Positions 1 to 10,813 of a DNA stretch of 64,000 nucleotides are shown here, piece by piece. Positions within the stretch are counted from its first letter, which is position 1. Each line of letters begins with the position of its first letter. The DNA comes from Gemmatimonadota bacterium (lineage in GTDB: Bacteria; Gemmatimonadota; Gemmatimonadetes; Longimicrobiales; Gaopeijiaceae): the NCBI GenBank assembly GCA_028875075.1, contig JAPPGF010000007.1, positions 62,001 to 126,000 on the forward strand, written 5' to 3'. The notes below the pieces were generated by a model. It had not been told where the DNA came from and ran no database searches. It saw nothing but the letters and a program-made list of their open reading frames with translations. A program made the translations under genes and the position numbers.

Positions 1-190
1 GCTCGATGTTGTCGTTCTCAAGCTGCTCGCGGAACTCCGTGTAGGTGAAGTCCGTGGACGGATCCTCTTGGGCGCGCAGCCAATTCAGGACGAACAACAC
101 CATGAGCATGATGATCGCCCAGAGGGCACCGGTCCTGGAGTAGCCCCTCCAGCGTCCCGGATCGTTCCGCGGAGATTCCGGATCAGCCAT
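1..190 (-). CDS. ftsH: FtsH ATP-dependent zinc metalloprotease, N-terminus only (cut by window edge)
   Basis: The 63 visible codons start at ATG 190 and run off the left edge. The protein begins MADPESPRNDPGRW, has one hydrophobic segment near residues 24-37 (ALWAIIMLMVLFVLNW) and then FTYTEFREQLENDNIE. That is the usual FtsH layout: a short cytoplasmic tip, the first membrane helix and the start of the periplasmic domain. The AAA+ and zinc-protease domains lie outside the window. The start overlaps the hpt stop by eight bases, and tilS-hpt-ftsH is a widely conserved order, which supports the call. FtsH degrades misassembled membrane proteins and some regulators at the inner membrane. Confidence 0.85.
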   Translation of the reverse strand, partial: MADPESPRNDPGRWRGYSRTGALWAIIMLMVLFVLNWLRAQEDPSTDFTYTEFREQLENDNIE

Positions 191-749
191 TGGTCACTGT
201 CTCTTGTCCTGTCCCGCCAGCGGGGGGCCACAGACTCGCAATGTACGGCAGGTGGCGCAGGCCCTCGCCGTGATCAAGCCCGTAGCCGACCAGGAATTCC
301 GACGGTGCCTCGAATCCTACCCACCGGGGCTCCCAATCGAGCCGCGCACTCTGTTTGCGAAGTAGCGTGCAGAGTTCCAGGCTCTTCGGCCCCCGTGACT
401 TCAGCATCGGCATCAACCAGCTCAACGTGACTCCCGAATCGATGATGTCCTCCACCACGACCACCCTGCGGCCGGTCAGTTCGGTCTGGGGATCGTAGAG
501 GAGCTGTACCTCGCCGCTCGACGTCATGCCGGCACCGTAGCTGGAGACGACCAGGAAGTCCACTTGGAGCGGCCGCTCGATGTTCCGCACCAGATCGGCA
601 AGGAAGATAAACGAGCCCTTGAGAAGCCCCACCAGCAACAGGTCGTCGTCCTCGTCGTACGCCGCCGCGATGTCTTGAGCCAGCGCCTCCACCCGCTGGC
701 GGATCACCTCCTTCGAGTAGACGATGCGGCGGAGAGCTCGTCCCCCCAC
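183..749 (-). CDS. hpt: Hypoxanthine phosphoribosyltransferase
   Basis: The enzyme salvages hypoxanthine or guanine by joining it to PRPP to give IMP or GMP. The PRPP-binding loop VEDIIDSGVTL is at residues 99-109 and LLKGSFIFLADLVR at 42-55 is the usual N-terminal motif. A start at GTG 749 gives 188 residues, normal for the family; the open frame continues upstream to 905 but that part lies inside tilS and does not look like Hpt. The gene begins 13 bases after the tilS stop and its own stop overlaps the ftsH start, so the three are probably one transcript. Confidence 0.93.
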   Translation of the reverse strand: MGGRALRRIVYSKEVIRQRVEALAQDIAAAYDEDDDLLLVGLLKGSFIFLADLVRNIERPLQVDFLVVSSYGAGMTSSGEVQLLYDPQTELTGRRVVVVEDIIDSGVTLSWLMPMLKSRGPKSLELCTLLRKQSARLDWEPRWVGFEAPSEFLVGYGLDHGEGLRHLPYIASLWPPAGGTGQETVTNG

Positions 750-762
750 CCGGGCGGCCAGC

Positions 763-2169
763 TCACTCGGCAAAGCCGTCCCCGATCCCGATCTGTAGAA
801 TCTCCTCCCCCGGCACCGGCTCCAGGTCGGCAGCCCGGGCCAGACCGGGCACCCAGACCACGCGGCCGCCGGCGTCGGCGAGCACGGCCACGTGCTCCCG
901 TTCACTGGCGGGAATCCGGGCCTCGCCCAGCAGCTTCTTCAGCTTCTTCAACCCGTAGGGAAGACGGATGCGGTCTCCGGCACGCCAAGGGCGGAGGCGG
1001 AGCGGAAACGCGAGCCGCGCAAGCGGAAACGAGGCAACCTCGTCCTCTCGGCTCGGCTCGTCGTCGTCCGCGGCGAGCCCGGCGGTGGACCAGCGGGCGA
1101 CCAGGCGCCGCCCCCCGATGCTTGCCTCACCGGCGCCCCGCAGCTGTCTACCCTTCGCTCGCCGGCCCGGTGCGGGAATCTCCAACGGTCGCTCGTCACG
1201 GACGGCTTCCTCGCGGATGAGCACGAGTCGGTCAAAGTCGCGTGCGAGCAGCAAACCACCCGAGAATGAGACACTCCGGCCGCTCGCTCCCATCTTTGTA
1301 AACTCAGTCAGGGCGCGGGTTCCGGCCTCTCCGAGCGTCCCTCCCATGGTCCGCACGAAGTGGCGAAGCACACGCGCCTGGAGACCTCGGGGCCAGTCCA
1401 GCAGCACCGACCTGTGGAGCACGACCCGTCTCGGTCCATGCTCTACGACGACCTCATCCACAAGCCGTTGAAGCAACACGCGCCAGGCAGATTCCTCACC
1501 CGCCGCCAGGCGCGACAGGCGGACCAGAGCGCGCCGCACCCCCGGCGCCGCTCCCTCAAGCTCGGGAATCACCTGGTGCCGGATCAGGTTCCGCGCGAAG
1601 CCGACGTCCGTGTTCGTCGGGTCGACCTGGTAGTCGAGATCGTGGAGCTTGGCATACGCCTCCAGCTCGCCCTTCCAGATCCGGAGGAGCGGCCGCAACA
1701 GGCAGCCCCGGCGCACCGGAATGCCGCGCAGGCCGGCCACGCCCGTGCCACGCGCCACCCGGAACAGGACGGTCTCGGCCTGATCGTCCGCGTGGTGCGC
1801 GGTCAAGATCCAACGGGCGTCGACACGGGCACGGACACCGTAGAGCCACTCGTAGCGAGCCCGCCGGGCAGTCGTCTCGGAGCGCGGAGCCGCTACGGCG
1901 GCGCCCAGTTCAAGCGGGACTTGCCATCGATCCGCCAGCGCCTGTGCCCAGCGCGCGTCGGCACCGCTGCCGGGCCGCATCCGATGATCGAAGTGAGCGG
2001 CCACGACCTCTACCCCTCTCAGCTCGAGAGCGAAGCGCAGGGCGTGGAGGAGCACGACGGAGTCGACGCCGCCCGAGAACGCGACCAGCACACGGTCCCC
2101 GGGAGCCACCCGACCGGGTTGGAGCAGCGCGGCAGTGCACGCAGCGATCACGTCCGTTCCCTCGCTCAC
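763..2169 (-). CDS. tilS: tRNA(Ile)-lysidine synthase
   Basis: TilS converts C34 of tRNA-Ile(CAU) to lysidine, which changes its reading from AUG to AUA. The ATP-pyrophosphatase loop SGGVDS is at residues 32-37 and the family motif HHADDQAET follows, with the C-terminal TilS domain (LRPWRAGDRIRLP, KKLKKLLGEARIP) near the end. The start is GTG 2169, which overlaps the stop of the preceding phosphodiesterase gene as GTGA; this gives 468 residues. Longer open frame to 2388 is Arg/Pro-rich and looks non-coding. The next gene is hpt. Confidence 0.94.
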   Translation of the reverse strand: MSEGTDVIAACTAALLQPGRVAPGDRVLVAFSGGVDSVVLLHALRFALELRGVEVVAAHFDHRMRPGSGADARWAQALADRWQVPLELGAAVAAPRSETTARRARYEWLYGVRARVDARWILTAHHADDQAETVLFRVARGTGVAGLRGIPVRRGCLLRPLLRIWKGELEAYAKLHDLDYQVDPTNTDVGFARNLIRHQVIPELEGAAPGVRRALVRLSRLAAGEESAWRVLLQRLVDEVVVEHGPRRVVLHRSVLLDWPRGLQARVLRHFVRTMGGTLGEAGTRALTEFTKMGASGRSVSFSGGLLLARDFDRLVLIREEAVRDERPLEIPAPGRRAKGRQLRGAGEASIGGRRLVARWSTAGLAADDDEPSREDEVASFPLARLAFPLRLRPWRAGDRIRLPYGLKKLKKLLGEARIPASEREHVAVLADAGGRVVWVPGLARAADLEPVPGEEILQIGIGDGFAE

Positions 2170-2990
2170 ACTCGGCCTCGCGCGGCGCCGGGCGCTGGAG
2201 GGCGCCCTACGGTCTCGGCCAATACCCCGGCTAACCGATCGGGCCGATCGGTCTGGATGCCGTCCACGCCCAGGGCGAGCAGCCTGCGCATATCGGAAGG
2301 ATCGTCGACGGTCCAGACCTGGACTGGGAGGTTGAGGCGGTGGGCGGCTCGTACGAAGCGTCGCGTGACGACCCGGACACCGTGCCAACGTTCGGGTACC
2401 TGTAGAATGTCAGCAGGCGGGGCACGCCGCGATCCCAGCACTAAGACAGAGGCCACCTGGCCGCGCGAGGCCCCCCAGGGCCCGCGATAACCCAGCGCTC
2501 CGGCGCGGCTGCGATCGCGCTCGGCGGCGATGAGCACGCGCTGCGATGCCCCGTGGTGTTCGATCAATCTGGCGAGCGGAGCCGCCGCCGCGAACGTCTT
2601 GCACTCCACGTTCAGGCGCACGTGTGGGAAGCTCTCGAGGACCTCGTCGAAGCGTGCCAGACGGACGCCCACACTCCGGAATGATGCGTCGCCGTCGAGC
2701 GACCGGAATCGATGTCCGGCGTCCAATTCGCGCAACGCCGCCCAGGGCAGGTCGGCCACCCGGCCAGTCCCGTCGGTGGTTCGGTCCACGGTAGCGTCGT
2801 GGATCACCACGACGACTCCGTCCGAGCTCAGGCGAACGTCCATCTCGAGAATGTCGGCGTGCCAGAACTCGACCGCCTGCCGGAACGCGACCAACGTGTT
2901 CTCCGGGGCCAGTCGAGCGCCACCCCTGTGCGCGACCAGCAGCGGGGCACCGGCGAGGTACGGATGGCCGGGCCTTGTCGCCCTGTACAA
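2166..2990 (-). CDS. Glycerophosphodiester phosphodiesterase family protein
   Basis: The protein hydrolyses glycerophosphodiesters to glycerol-3-phosphate and an alcohol. GDPD signatures are clear: LLVAHRGGARLAPENTLVAF (catalytic His, then PENT), ILEMDVRLSSDGVVVVIHD (metal-binding E and D, second His) and VDRTTDGTGRV. The C-terminal VWTVDDPSDMRRLLALGVDG and IQTDRPDR match the end of the barrel. No signal peptide is evident. I place the start at TTG 2990, just after the upstream stop at 2992; an earlier TTG at 3065 would overlap the upstream gene by about 70 bases. The stop overlaps the tilS start. Confidence 0.85.
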   Translation of the reverse strand: MYRATRPGHPYLAGAPLLVAHRGGARLAPENTLVAFRQAVEFWHADILEMDVRLSSDGVVVVIHDATVDRTTDGTGRVADLPWAALRELDAGHRFRSLDGDASFRSVGVRLARFDEVLESFPHVRLNVECKTFAAAAPLARLIEHHGASQRVLIAAERDRSRAGALGYRGPWGASRGQVASVLVLGSRRAPPADILQVPERWHGVRVVTRRFVRAAHRLNLPVQVWTVDDPSDMRRLLALGVDGIQTDRPDRLAGVLAETVGRPPAPGAARGRV

Positions 2991-2991
2991 G

Positions 2992-3495
2992 TCAGTGGAC
3001 CGAGCGAACAGCCTCGGCGCGCGCAGCTTCCTGTGGTGACAACTCAAGCCACTGATAGAGCACAAGGTCGAGCAGATGATCGGTCATGTCCAGCTCCCGC
3101 TGCATCTTTTCCGGCTCGTCTTCCGTCGCTCCGGTGGAGATCCTCTCATCCAGTTCGAGCACTCGTGTCGCCAGGAACTGCAGCAGTTCCTCCACGACCT
3201 CGGGCCGTGGCTCGGTGTCCTCCCCACTCGGACTCAACCCGCGGAGCAGGAGCCCGCGCACGAAGGCGAGCAGTCCCGCGAATGCGCGCTCGATCTCGCC
3301 GTCGCCGGTGCCGGCATCACCGGTGATGTGCTCCCACTCGAGTTCGTTCCAGTAGAGGTCCGTCGCCTCCTCGAGCAGATGCTCCCGAACGTGCGCTGGC
3401 GCCGAAGGGCCCCAGGAAGGGCTCAGGTAACGGCCGAGGAGGTGCGAGAGGCGCTCACGCCGGCCTCCGAGAAGAGTGTTGATGCGGTCGTTCAC
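2992..3495 (-). CDS. Acidic conserved-looking protein of unknown function
   Basis: I do not recognise the family. The 167-residue product starts at GTG 3495, which has a good ribosome-binding site (GGAG seven bases before). It is soluble, rich in Glu, Leu and Arg, and looks all-helical: an N-terminal RINTLLGGRRERLSHLLGRY, a middle part rich in EE and EW, and a C-terminal LLDLVLYQWLELSPQEAAR. No Cys cluster, signal peptide or membrane segment is seen. It is the first gene of the run leading into gdpD-tilS-hpt-ftsH. The open frame extends to 3885, but the upstream part is low-complexity and antisense to the neighbouring gene. Confidence 0.6.
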   Translation of the reverse strand: MNDRINTLLGGRRERLSHLLGRYLSPSWGPSAPAHVREHLLEEATDLYWNELEWEHITGDAGTGDGEIERAFAGLLAFVRGLLLRGLSPSGEDTEPRPEVVEELLQFLATRVLELDERISTGATEDEPEKMQRELDMTDHLLDLVLYQWLELSPQEAARAEAVRSVH

Positions 3496-3598
3496 GAACG
3501 AACTCCGGAAGAACCGATCTGCCTGGAACGGCAAACATGGGGAGCCCGCGCGCTGACTGCCAGACGCTGAGACAACGCTGGGTCGCGAAACCGCTCGC

Positions 3599-4357
3599 TC
3601 AGCCGGTCCAGACCAATAGGAGACCGCAGAACGCACCGTCGCCGAGATACTGGATCGGGACTTGGGAGGGGCTCGTGTAGAACTCCATACCTTCGACCCA
3701 AGACAGTGGAATGTCGTCGATGTAGCCGCTCCAGGGCGACCCGTCGACGAAGATGCCCGGCGCGCACTCCTCGGGAAGTTCCTCGGCGAAGTCAACGTCC
3801 TCGGGAGTCGGCACAGGGTTAATGAACCCGCCGAAGCCGGGACGTGTAGGGATGCGCTCGAGAACCTCCGAGAGCTCGATCGCATTGAACTGACGGATCG
3901 CCAGTCGATCGAGCTGCACGCCTAGGCCCAGTTCTGCACGCTCGTAGAACCCGCCCAGCTGTAGCTGGGCACTCCACCTCGCCCGGCCCTCGACCATGAT
4001 CTCTTCGAGCGCGAACGGCTGCACGGCCAACCGGATGTCGCCCGTCGCGAAAGCACCTGGACCAAGACTCAGCGTGGCGACCTCGGGAGCATAGCCGAAC
4101 ATCGCCACTTCGAAATCGTAGGTTCCAGGGGGGATACCGGAGAGGCTCGCGACACGCGCCACATCGGTCAACGCGTACAGGTCGACGTTCACGAGCCCGA
4201 CGCGCGCGCCGACAACGGGCGTCCCGTCATAAGAATCCAGGACCCGAACACGGAGCATGGCCGTCTCCGGCTCCTGTGCCGCTGACCCGGCAGGGAGGAC
4301 GGAGCCAAGTATCACGGCCAACGGGATAGCGAGGACGCGGATCATGACGCTACGCAT
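3599..4357 (-). CDS. Exported carboxypeptidase-regulatory-like/plug-domain protein without a barrel
   Basis: A signal peptide (MIRVLAIPLAVILGSVLPAG, cut near SAAQ) is followed by a CarboxypepD_reg-like beta-sandwich (residues about 35-120: VRVLDSYDGTPVVGARVGL, GIPPGTYDFEVAMFGYAPE) and then a segment resembling a TonB-receptor plug: GIFVDGSPWSG, DDIPLSWVEGMEFYTSPSQV, GAFCGLLLVWTG at the C-terminus. The protein stops where a receptor barrel would begin. It is therefore probably a periplasmic or outer-membrane accessory protein; the substrate is unknown. The start could be ATG 4357 or ATG 4345. The gene stands alone on the minus strand, downstream of the M23 gene. Confidence 0.65.
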   Translation of the reverse strand: MRSVMIRVLAIPLAVILGSVLPAGSAAQEPETAMLRVRVLDSYDGTPVVGARVGLVNVDLYALTDVARVASLSGIPPGTYDFEVAMFGYAPEVATLSLGPGAFATGDIRLAVQPFALEEIMVEGRARWSAQLQLGGFYERAELGLGVQLDRLAIRQFNAIELSEVLERIPTRPGFGGFINPVPTPEDVDFAEELPEECAPGIFVDGSPWSGYIDDIPLSWVEGMEFYTSPSQVPIQYLGDGAFCGLLLVWTG

Positions 4358-4437
4358 GCTCCGGCCCGGGGTGTTGGCTGACTCGACCAACCCGGGATGA
4401 TGTTATTGTAACGCGTGCTGTTGGCGCTAGGAAAGGG

Positions 4438-5056
4438 TCAGAGGTGCCGTTCTGGACCTCGTCGGGCCGGCGTGATCGTCGTTCCTTCGCTCAGGTCCAA
4501 GAGCCCTCCGTCTTCACCTTTCAACTCGATCGGGATCGTGCGCCCCGGCTCCCCCATCATCCGAACACCGACGTGGAAGTGCAGGTGTGGACGACCCACA
4601 AAGCCGGTCTGTCCGCTCCATCCCAGGAGCTGGCCGACCGCGACCGTGTCCCCAACCGCGACTTCCAGACCCCTTGAGAAGTGGCCATAGGTCGCCATGG
4701 TGGCGTCACCGTGCGCTACCACAACGAGATTAGCGCGCTCAAGGAGCGCCGTATCCGTCCCGCCTTCCGTGAATCTGTCCTGAACGTAGAGGACCACCCC
4801 TTCACGTGCTGCGAAGACCGGTGTGTTTGGCGGCATCGCGATATCGAGCGCGTACCGCATGGCGCCCATGTGTGTCTCATCTCCGTCGAAGCCCTGGATC
4901 AACGAACTGGTCGTCTTCGGAGCGGATGCAGACGTTCCAGGCGCACTGGTCCCGACGCGGCCCCCCCACCCCGAGCGGCATGCGTGAAGAAACGGTGCAA
5001 GCGGCCAAGTGCCAGCCGGCTACAGGCAGGAGGCACAAGAACCTGAAGAGTGCCAT
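4438..5056 (-). pseudogene. M23-family (LytM) peptidase lipoprotein, interrupted by a one-base frameshift
   Basis: M23 enzymes cut peptidoglycan cross-bridges or act as regulators of amidases. The C-terminal 154 codons carry the zinc motifs: THMGAMRYALDIAM (H...D), GHFSRGLEV, and HLHFHV with the final HxH. In another frame, from ATG 5056, lies a lipoprotein signal MALFRFLCLLPVAGWHLAAC with the lipobox LAAC. The two frames join if one G is removed from a run of seven (C7 on the plus strand, 4961-4967). The bridging sequence GTSAPGTSASAPKTTSSLIQ then reads as a normal linker. The active-site residues are intact, so a sequencing indel or a recent mutation is as likely as old decay. Confidence 0.75.
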
Positions 5057-5668
5057 TGGTCGCAAGTCAGTCAGTGCAGCTGGCGTGGCGGACCCCAATC
5101 GAGCGTCTCCGAGCCATAATCCGCTCCATCGACTCGTACACCAAGCGTCTTGAGTCGCTCTTTCACAACACGTCCTAACTGTATGGTCGTCTCGCTCCGG
5201 AGGGCCAGTCGTGACGGAGAGAGTCGCCGTGCGACCTTCGGGCGCGTCGCCCGGACTCTGTCGACGGATCGGCTTGAGGCCCACCCCAGATGCTCACGCA
5301 TGCGCCAGTTGGCTCAGCGCGGCGTGGCACATGCGGCGGAGTGTGAGCGCGGCCAGATCTTCTCGACTGCGGCAAGTCCGTCGGAGCCCGAGGCCGATGG
5401 GCATTACGCTACGAGAGAGATGCTCGACTTCGGAGTAGCCCTGTACGGGACGGATCGTGCTTGGTGACCTTGCAGTGGTTGATCGCGCGGCGGACGCGCC
5501 CTCCGGGGGCGCTTATCCCGCGTCGAGGCCGACGGCCGTCGCCTCTGGCGGCCTCCGAGAAGCCGCCGGACAGCTGGATTGGCGTGACACGACCACAGGT
5601 CGCACCGTGTCGACGTGGCAGCCCTCCGATTGAAGGATTCTTCGCGTCACGAGGACTGTCCGGTCGAG
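5057..5668. other. Intergenic stretch, no gene recognised
   Basis: About 610 bases between the M23 lipoprotein start and the tRNA. Short open frames exist on both strands, but none has a recognisable motif, a good ribosome-binding site or a coding-like composition. I see no terminator with a T-run and no repeat. Confidence 0.5.
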
Positions 5669-5742
5669 TACCGGAGGAGGGACTCGAACCCCCGACACGC
5701 GGATTATGATTCCGCTGCTCTAACCAGCTGAGCTACTCCGGC
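5669..5742 (-). tRNA. tRNA with anticodon CAT, probably elongator tRNA-Met
   Basis: A full cloverleaf can be drawn. The acceptor stem is GCCGGAG/CTCCGGT, in which position 1-72 is a G-U wobble, and the discriminator is A. The D-arm is GCTC...GAGC and the anticodon arm is GCGGA-ATCATAA-TCCGC with CAT in the loop. The T-arm is GGGGG-TTCGAGT-CCCTC. No CCA is encoded. The anticodon arm and the following GTGTC resemble bacterial elongator tRNA-Met. An initiator tRNA is excluded by the paired 1-72 position and the lack of three G-C pairs at the base of the anticodon stem. tRNA-Ile2(CAU), the TilS substrate, remains possible. Confidence 0.93.
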
Positions 5743-6195
5743 AGGTCGAAAAAGCTGTCCGGAGCCGGGCAGGGCTGTCAACCCTGACTCTCGCCCATCG
5801 CTGTTCTGGGCCCAAGGTCGCCACCCCCTATGGCTGCTACCTTAAGCCCGTCCCCTGCTAGGCCCTAAACGAACTCGCCCGCGCAAGCACCGGCTCGTCA
5901 TCCGGGGCGCCGCCGCCTGACCCACCACCCGTTCGATCCGTCCCGGGGTCCTTCCGCTCCCGACTCAGATATCACACTCCATCAACCGCCCCCAGCCCCA
6001 AACCCGACGCCCGTCCCGCCCAGCCTTCAGGATGGCCTCCGAACTGGAAAAAATACTCCTCGAAGCTGGTGGCCAGCGCACCGGTAGCGTCCCTTGCTAT
6101 TCGTTCCCTATGTATGTTTGTCTGCGTCCTGATCGACGCGTCGACGGGCCGCACCCACCACGGCCTCCGGATCCCGCAGGAGGGCAGAGGTAGCC
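5743..6195. other. Intergenic stretch upstream of the slipin gene
   Basis: About 450 bases, pyrimidine-rich on the plus strand, with an AT-richer patch around 6045-6125 that may hold the slipin promoter; I cannot define -35/-10 boxes with confidence. The last 20 bases carry the slipin ribosome-binding site (AGGAGGGCAGAGG). No gene or repeat is recognised. Confidence 0.4.
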
Positions 6196-7107
6196 ATGGG
6201 AATCGCTTTCATCGCCCCGCTCGTCGTGGGAGCCCTCGCGCTCCTCTCGTCCATGCGCATCCTGATGGAGTATCAGCGGGGAGTGGTCTTCCGGCTGGGC
6301 AACCTCGTGCGCGCCAAGGGTCCCGGACTCATTTTTCTCCTCCCGTTCGGGATCGAACGTATGCGCAGGATGGACCTGCGGGTCGTCGCGCTGGACATCG
6401 CGCCACAGGACACGATCACGCGTGACAACGTGAGCGTGAAGGTGAATGCCGTCGTCTACTTCCGCGTGGTCGATCCGTCCAGGGCCGTGGTCGAGATCGA
6501 GGACTACTACTTCGCCACGAGCCAGCTCGCCCAGACCACGCTCCGCAGCGTGATCGGACAATCGGAGCTGGACGACCTGCTGGCGGAGCGCGAGCGGATC
6601 AACGAGATCCTCCGCCGGATCCTCGACGAGGGCACCGACCCGTGGGGAATCGAGGTCACCGGGGTGGAGATCAAGGACATCGATCTGCCCGCGGAGATGA
6701 AGCGCGCCATGGCCCGTCAGGCCGAAGCCGAACGGGAGCGCAGGGGAAAGATCATCGCAGCCGAAGGCGAATATCAGGCATCCACCAAGCTGGCAGAAGC
6801 AGCGGACGTCATGGCCGGGCACCCGGCCGCCCTGCAACTGCGGTTCCTGCAGACCGTCGTAGAGGTGGCGGCCGAGAACAACTCCACGACCCTGTTTCCC
6901 GTCCCGATCGAGCTCTTCTCGGGGTTGATGGAACAGTACAGGGGCAAGTCCCCCGGGGGCTGCCTGCCCGCGGCCGAGTTGCCCGAGAGCGATGGGCCCG
7001 CACAGCTCGGTTCAGGGAAGCACGAACAGATGGCGCGGCTAGTGGAACAGGCGCTCGGGCTGCAGCGCGCACCCACAAGGACGCCGTCCAGGGACGAGTC
7101 GGTCTGA
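6196..7107 (+). CDS. Slipin (SPFH/band 7 membrane protein)
   Basis: The 303-residue protein has one N-terminal membrane segment (residues 4-20, [17 protein letters not shown]), then the stomatin/prohibitin domain: [53 protein letters not shown] and [16 protein letters not shown] charged helical stretch ([19 protein letters not shown]) follows, typical of the slipin coiled coil. Such proteins form oligomers in the inner membrane and scaffold microdomains or proteolysis. The start ATG 6196 has a strong AGGAGG site. Slipins often sit next to an NfeD gene; here there is none, and the next gene (ftsB) converges from the other strand. Confidence 0.88.
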   Translation: MGIAFIAPLVVGALALLSSMRILMEYQRGVVFRLGNLVRAKGPGLIFLLPFGIERMRRMDLRVVALDIAPQDTITRDNVSVKVNAVVYFRVVDPSRAVVEIEDYYFATSQLAQTTLRSVIGQSELDDLLAERERINEILRRILDEGTDPWGIEVTGVEIKDIDLPAEMKRAMARQAEAERERRGKIIAAEGEYQASTKLAEAADVMAGHPAALQLRFLQTVVEVAAENNSTTLFPVPIELFSGLMEQYRGKSPGGCLPAAELPESDGPAQLGSGKHEQMARLVEQALGLQRAPTRTPSRDESV

Positions 7108-7253
7108 GCGAATCCGGGAGGCCGTCTGGCACCCGGCGCTTCAACCGCGGGGGTCGCGCCCACTTGGCACTGCGCGATCGCAGGGGAACAGCGGACGGAC
7201 ACAGGCTGTTCGCGCTAGTGGAGGATCGCGACTCCCGTGAGGGGCAGCACAGA

Positions 7254-9739
<2,486 letters not shown>

Positions 9740-9743
<4 letters not shown>

Positions 9744-10768
9744 CCCGTTCCCTTTCCGAAGTGGGAGTAGCCGCCGTCGAGCCCGCACACGCCGGACCCG
9801 TCGGCGCGCTCGAGCAGGACCCCGTCACCCTCGACGATTCTGCCCACGCGCGTGAGCGGGATGCCGAAGCGTGCCTGGAATTCGCTGGCCGCCATGGTCA
9901 GACCGCCCGGTTCGACCGCCAAGCAGAGCTCATAGTCCTCACCCGCGGAGAGTGCGAGCCGGAGGCCTTCGGCCCAGCCACCTGCAGCGTCGGCCACGCC
10001 CGGAGCGACGGGAATCGCCGCCTCGTCTAGGACGGCACCGCACCTTGAGGCCGCAGCGAGGTGTCCGGTGTCGCCCGCCAGACCGTCGGAGAGATCGACC
10101 AACGTGCGCACGGCACCGGTTCCGGCCAGCCAGCGGGCCTCTGCAACTCGCGGCACCGGGCGAGCAAATGCCCGCCGATGCGCTTCCAGCGGGCTGGTTC
10201 CGGACTCCCACGCGCGCACTGCCGCGCCAGCCGCTCCCAACAGCCCGGTGACCCAGAGATCGTCGCCCGGCCGGCTGCCCTCGCGCAGCACCGGATGGGG
10301 CGCCCGACCTAGTGCGGCCACGTCGATCACCACCGGCCCGGACGAGCGTGTGAGGTCCCCGCCCACCACGACCGCACCGACGCTCGATGCGGCAGCGGCA
10401 GCCCCTCTCGTCACTGCCTTAACCCACTCCGGGCTGGCATCCGGAACAGGCATTGCGAGCGCGACTAGAACTGCGACCGGCTCGGCGGCTACAGCGGCCA
10501 GGTCGCTCAATGCGCCGGTGCTAGCGCGCCAGCCGATCTCTTCAGGATCGAGCCACGCGCGCCGGAAGTGCACGTCCTCGACGCTCATGTCGACGGTCAC
10601 TGCCCAAGGATCGCCACCGGCCTCCAACACGGCGCAATCGTCGCCCGGTCCGATCCGCACGCGAGCTTCCGGGGCCGGATCCGGAAGCTCGGCCAGCATG
10701 GCCCGGATCAAATCGAATTCGCCTCCGCGGCCCAGCGGCACAGACGACCGAAGGGTGCCCCTGCGCAT
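9740..10768 (-). CDS. thiL: Thiamine-monophosphate kinase
   Basis: ThiL phosphorylates thiamine monophosphate to thiamine diphosphate, the cofactor. The AIR-synthase-like fold is recognisable from GEFDLIRAML near the start, IGPGDDCAVLE (metal and ATP binding), TVDMSVEDVHFRRAW, GWRASTGALSDLAAVAA, VVGGDLTRS and LVDLSDGLAGDTGHL. Length 342 with ATG at 10768 is normal. It follows nnrD after about 45 bases and is coupled to plsC. Confidence 0.94.
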
Positions 10769-10813
10769 CTAGGCGAACCCGACCGGGGTCATCGCATCGG
10801 CCACGTCGCGCTC

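Noticed and set aside
5150-5467. A 105-codon plus-strand frame between the M23 gene and the tRNA
   Set aside because: No ribosome-binding site, no motif and atypical composition.
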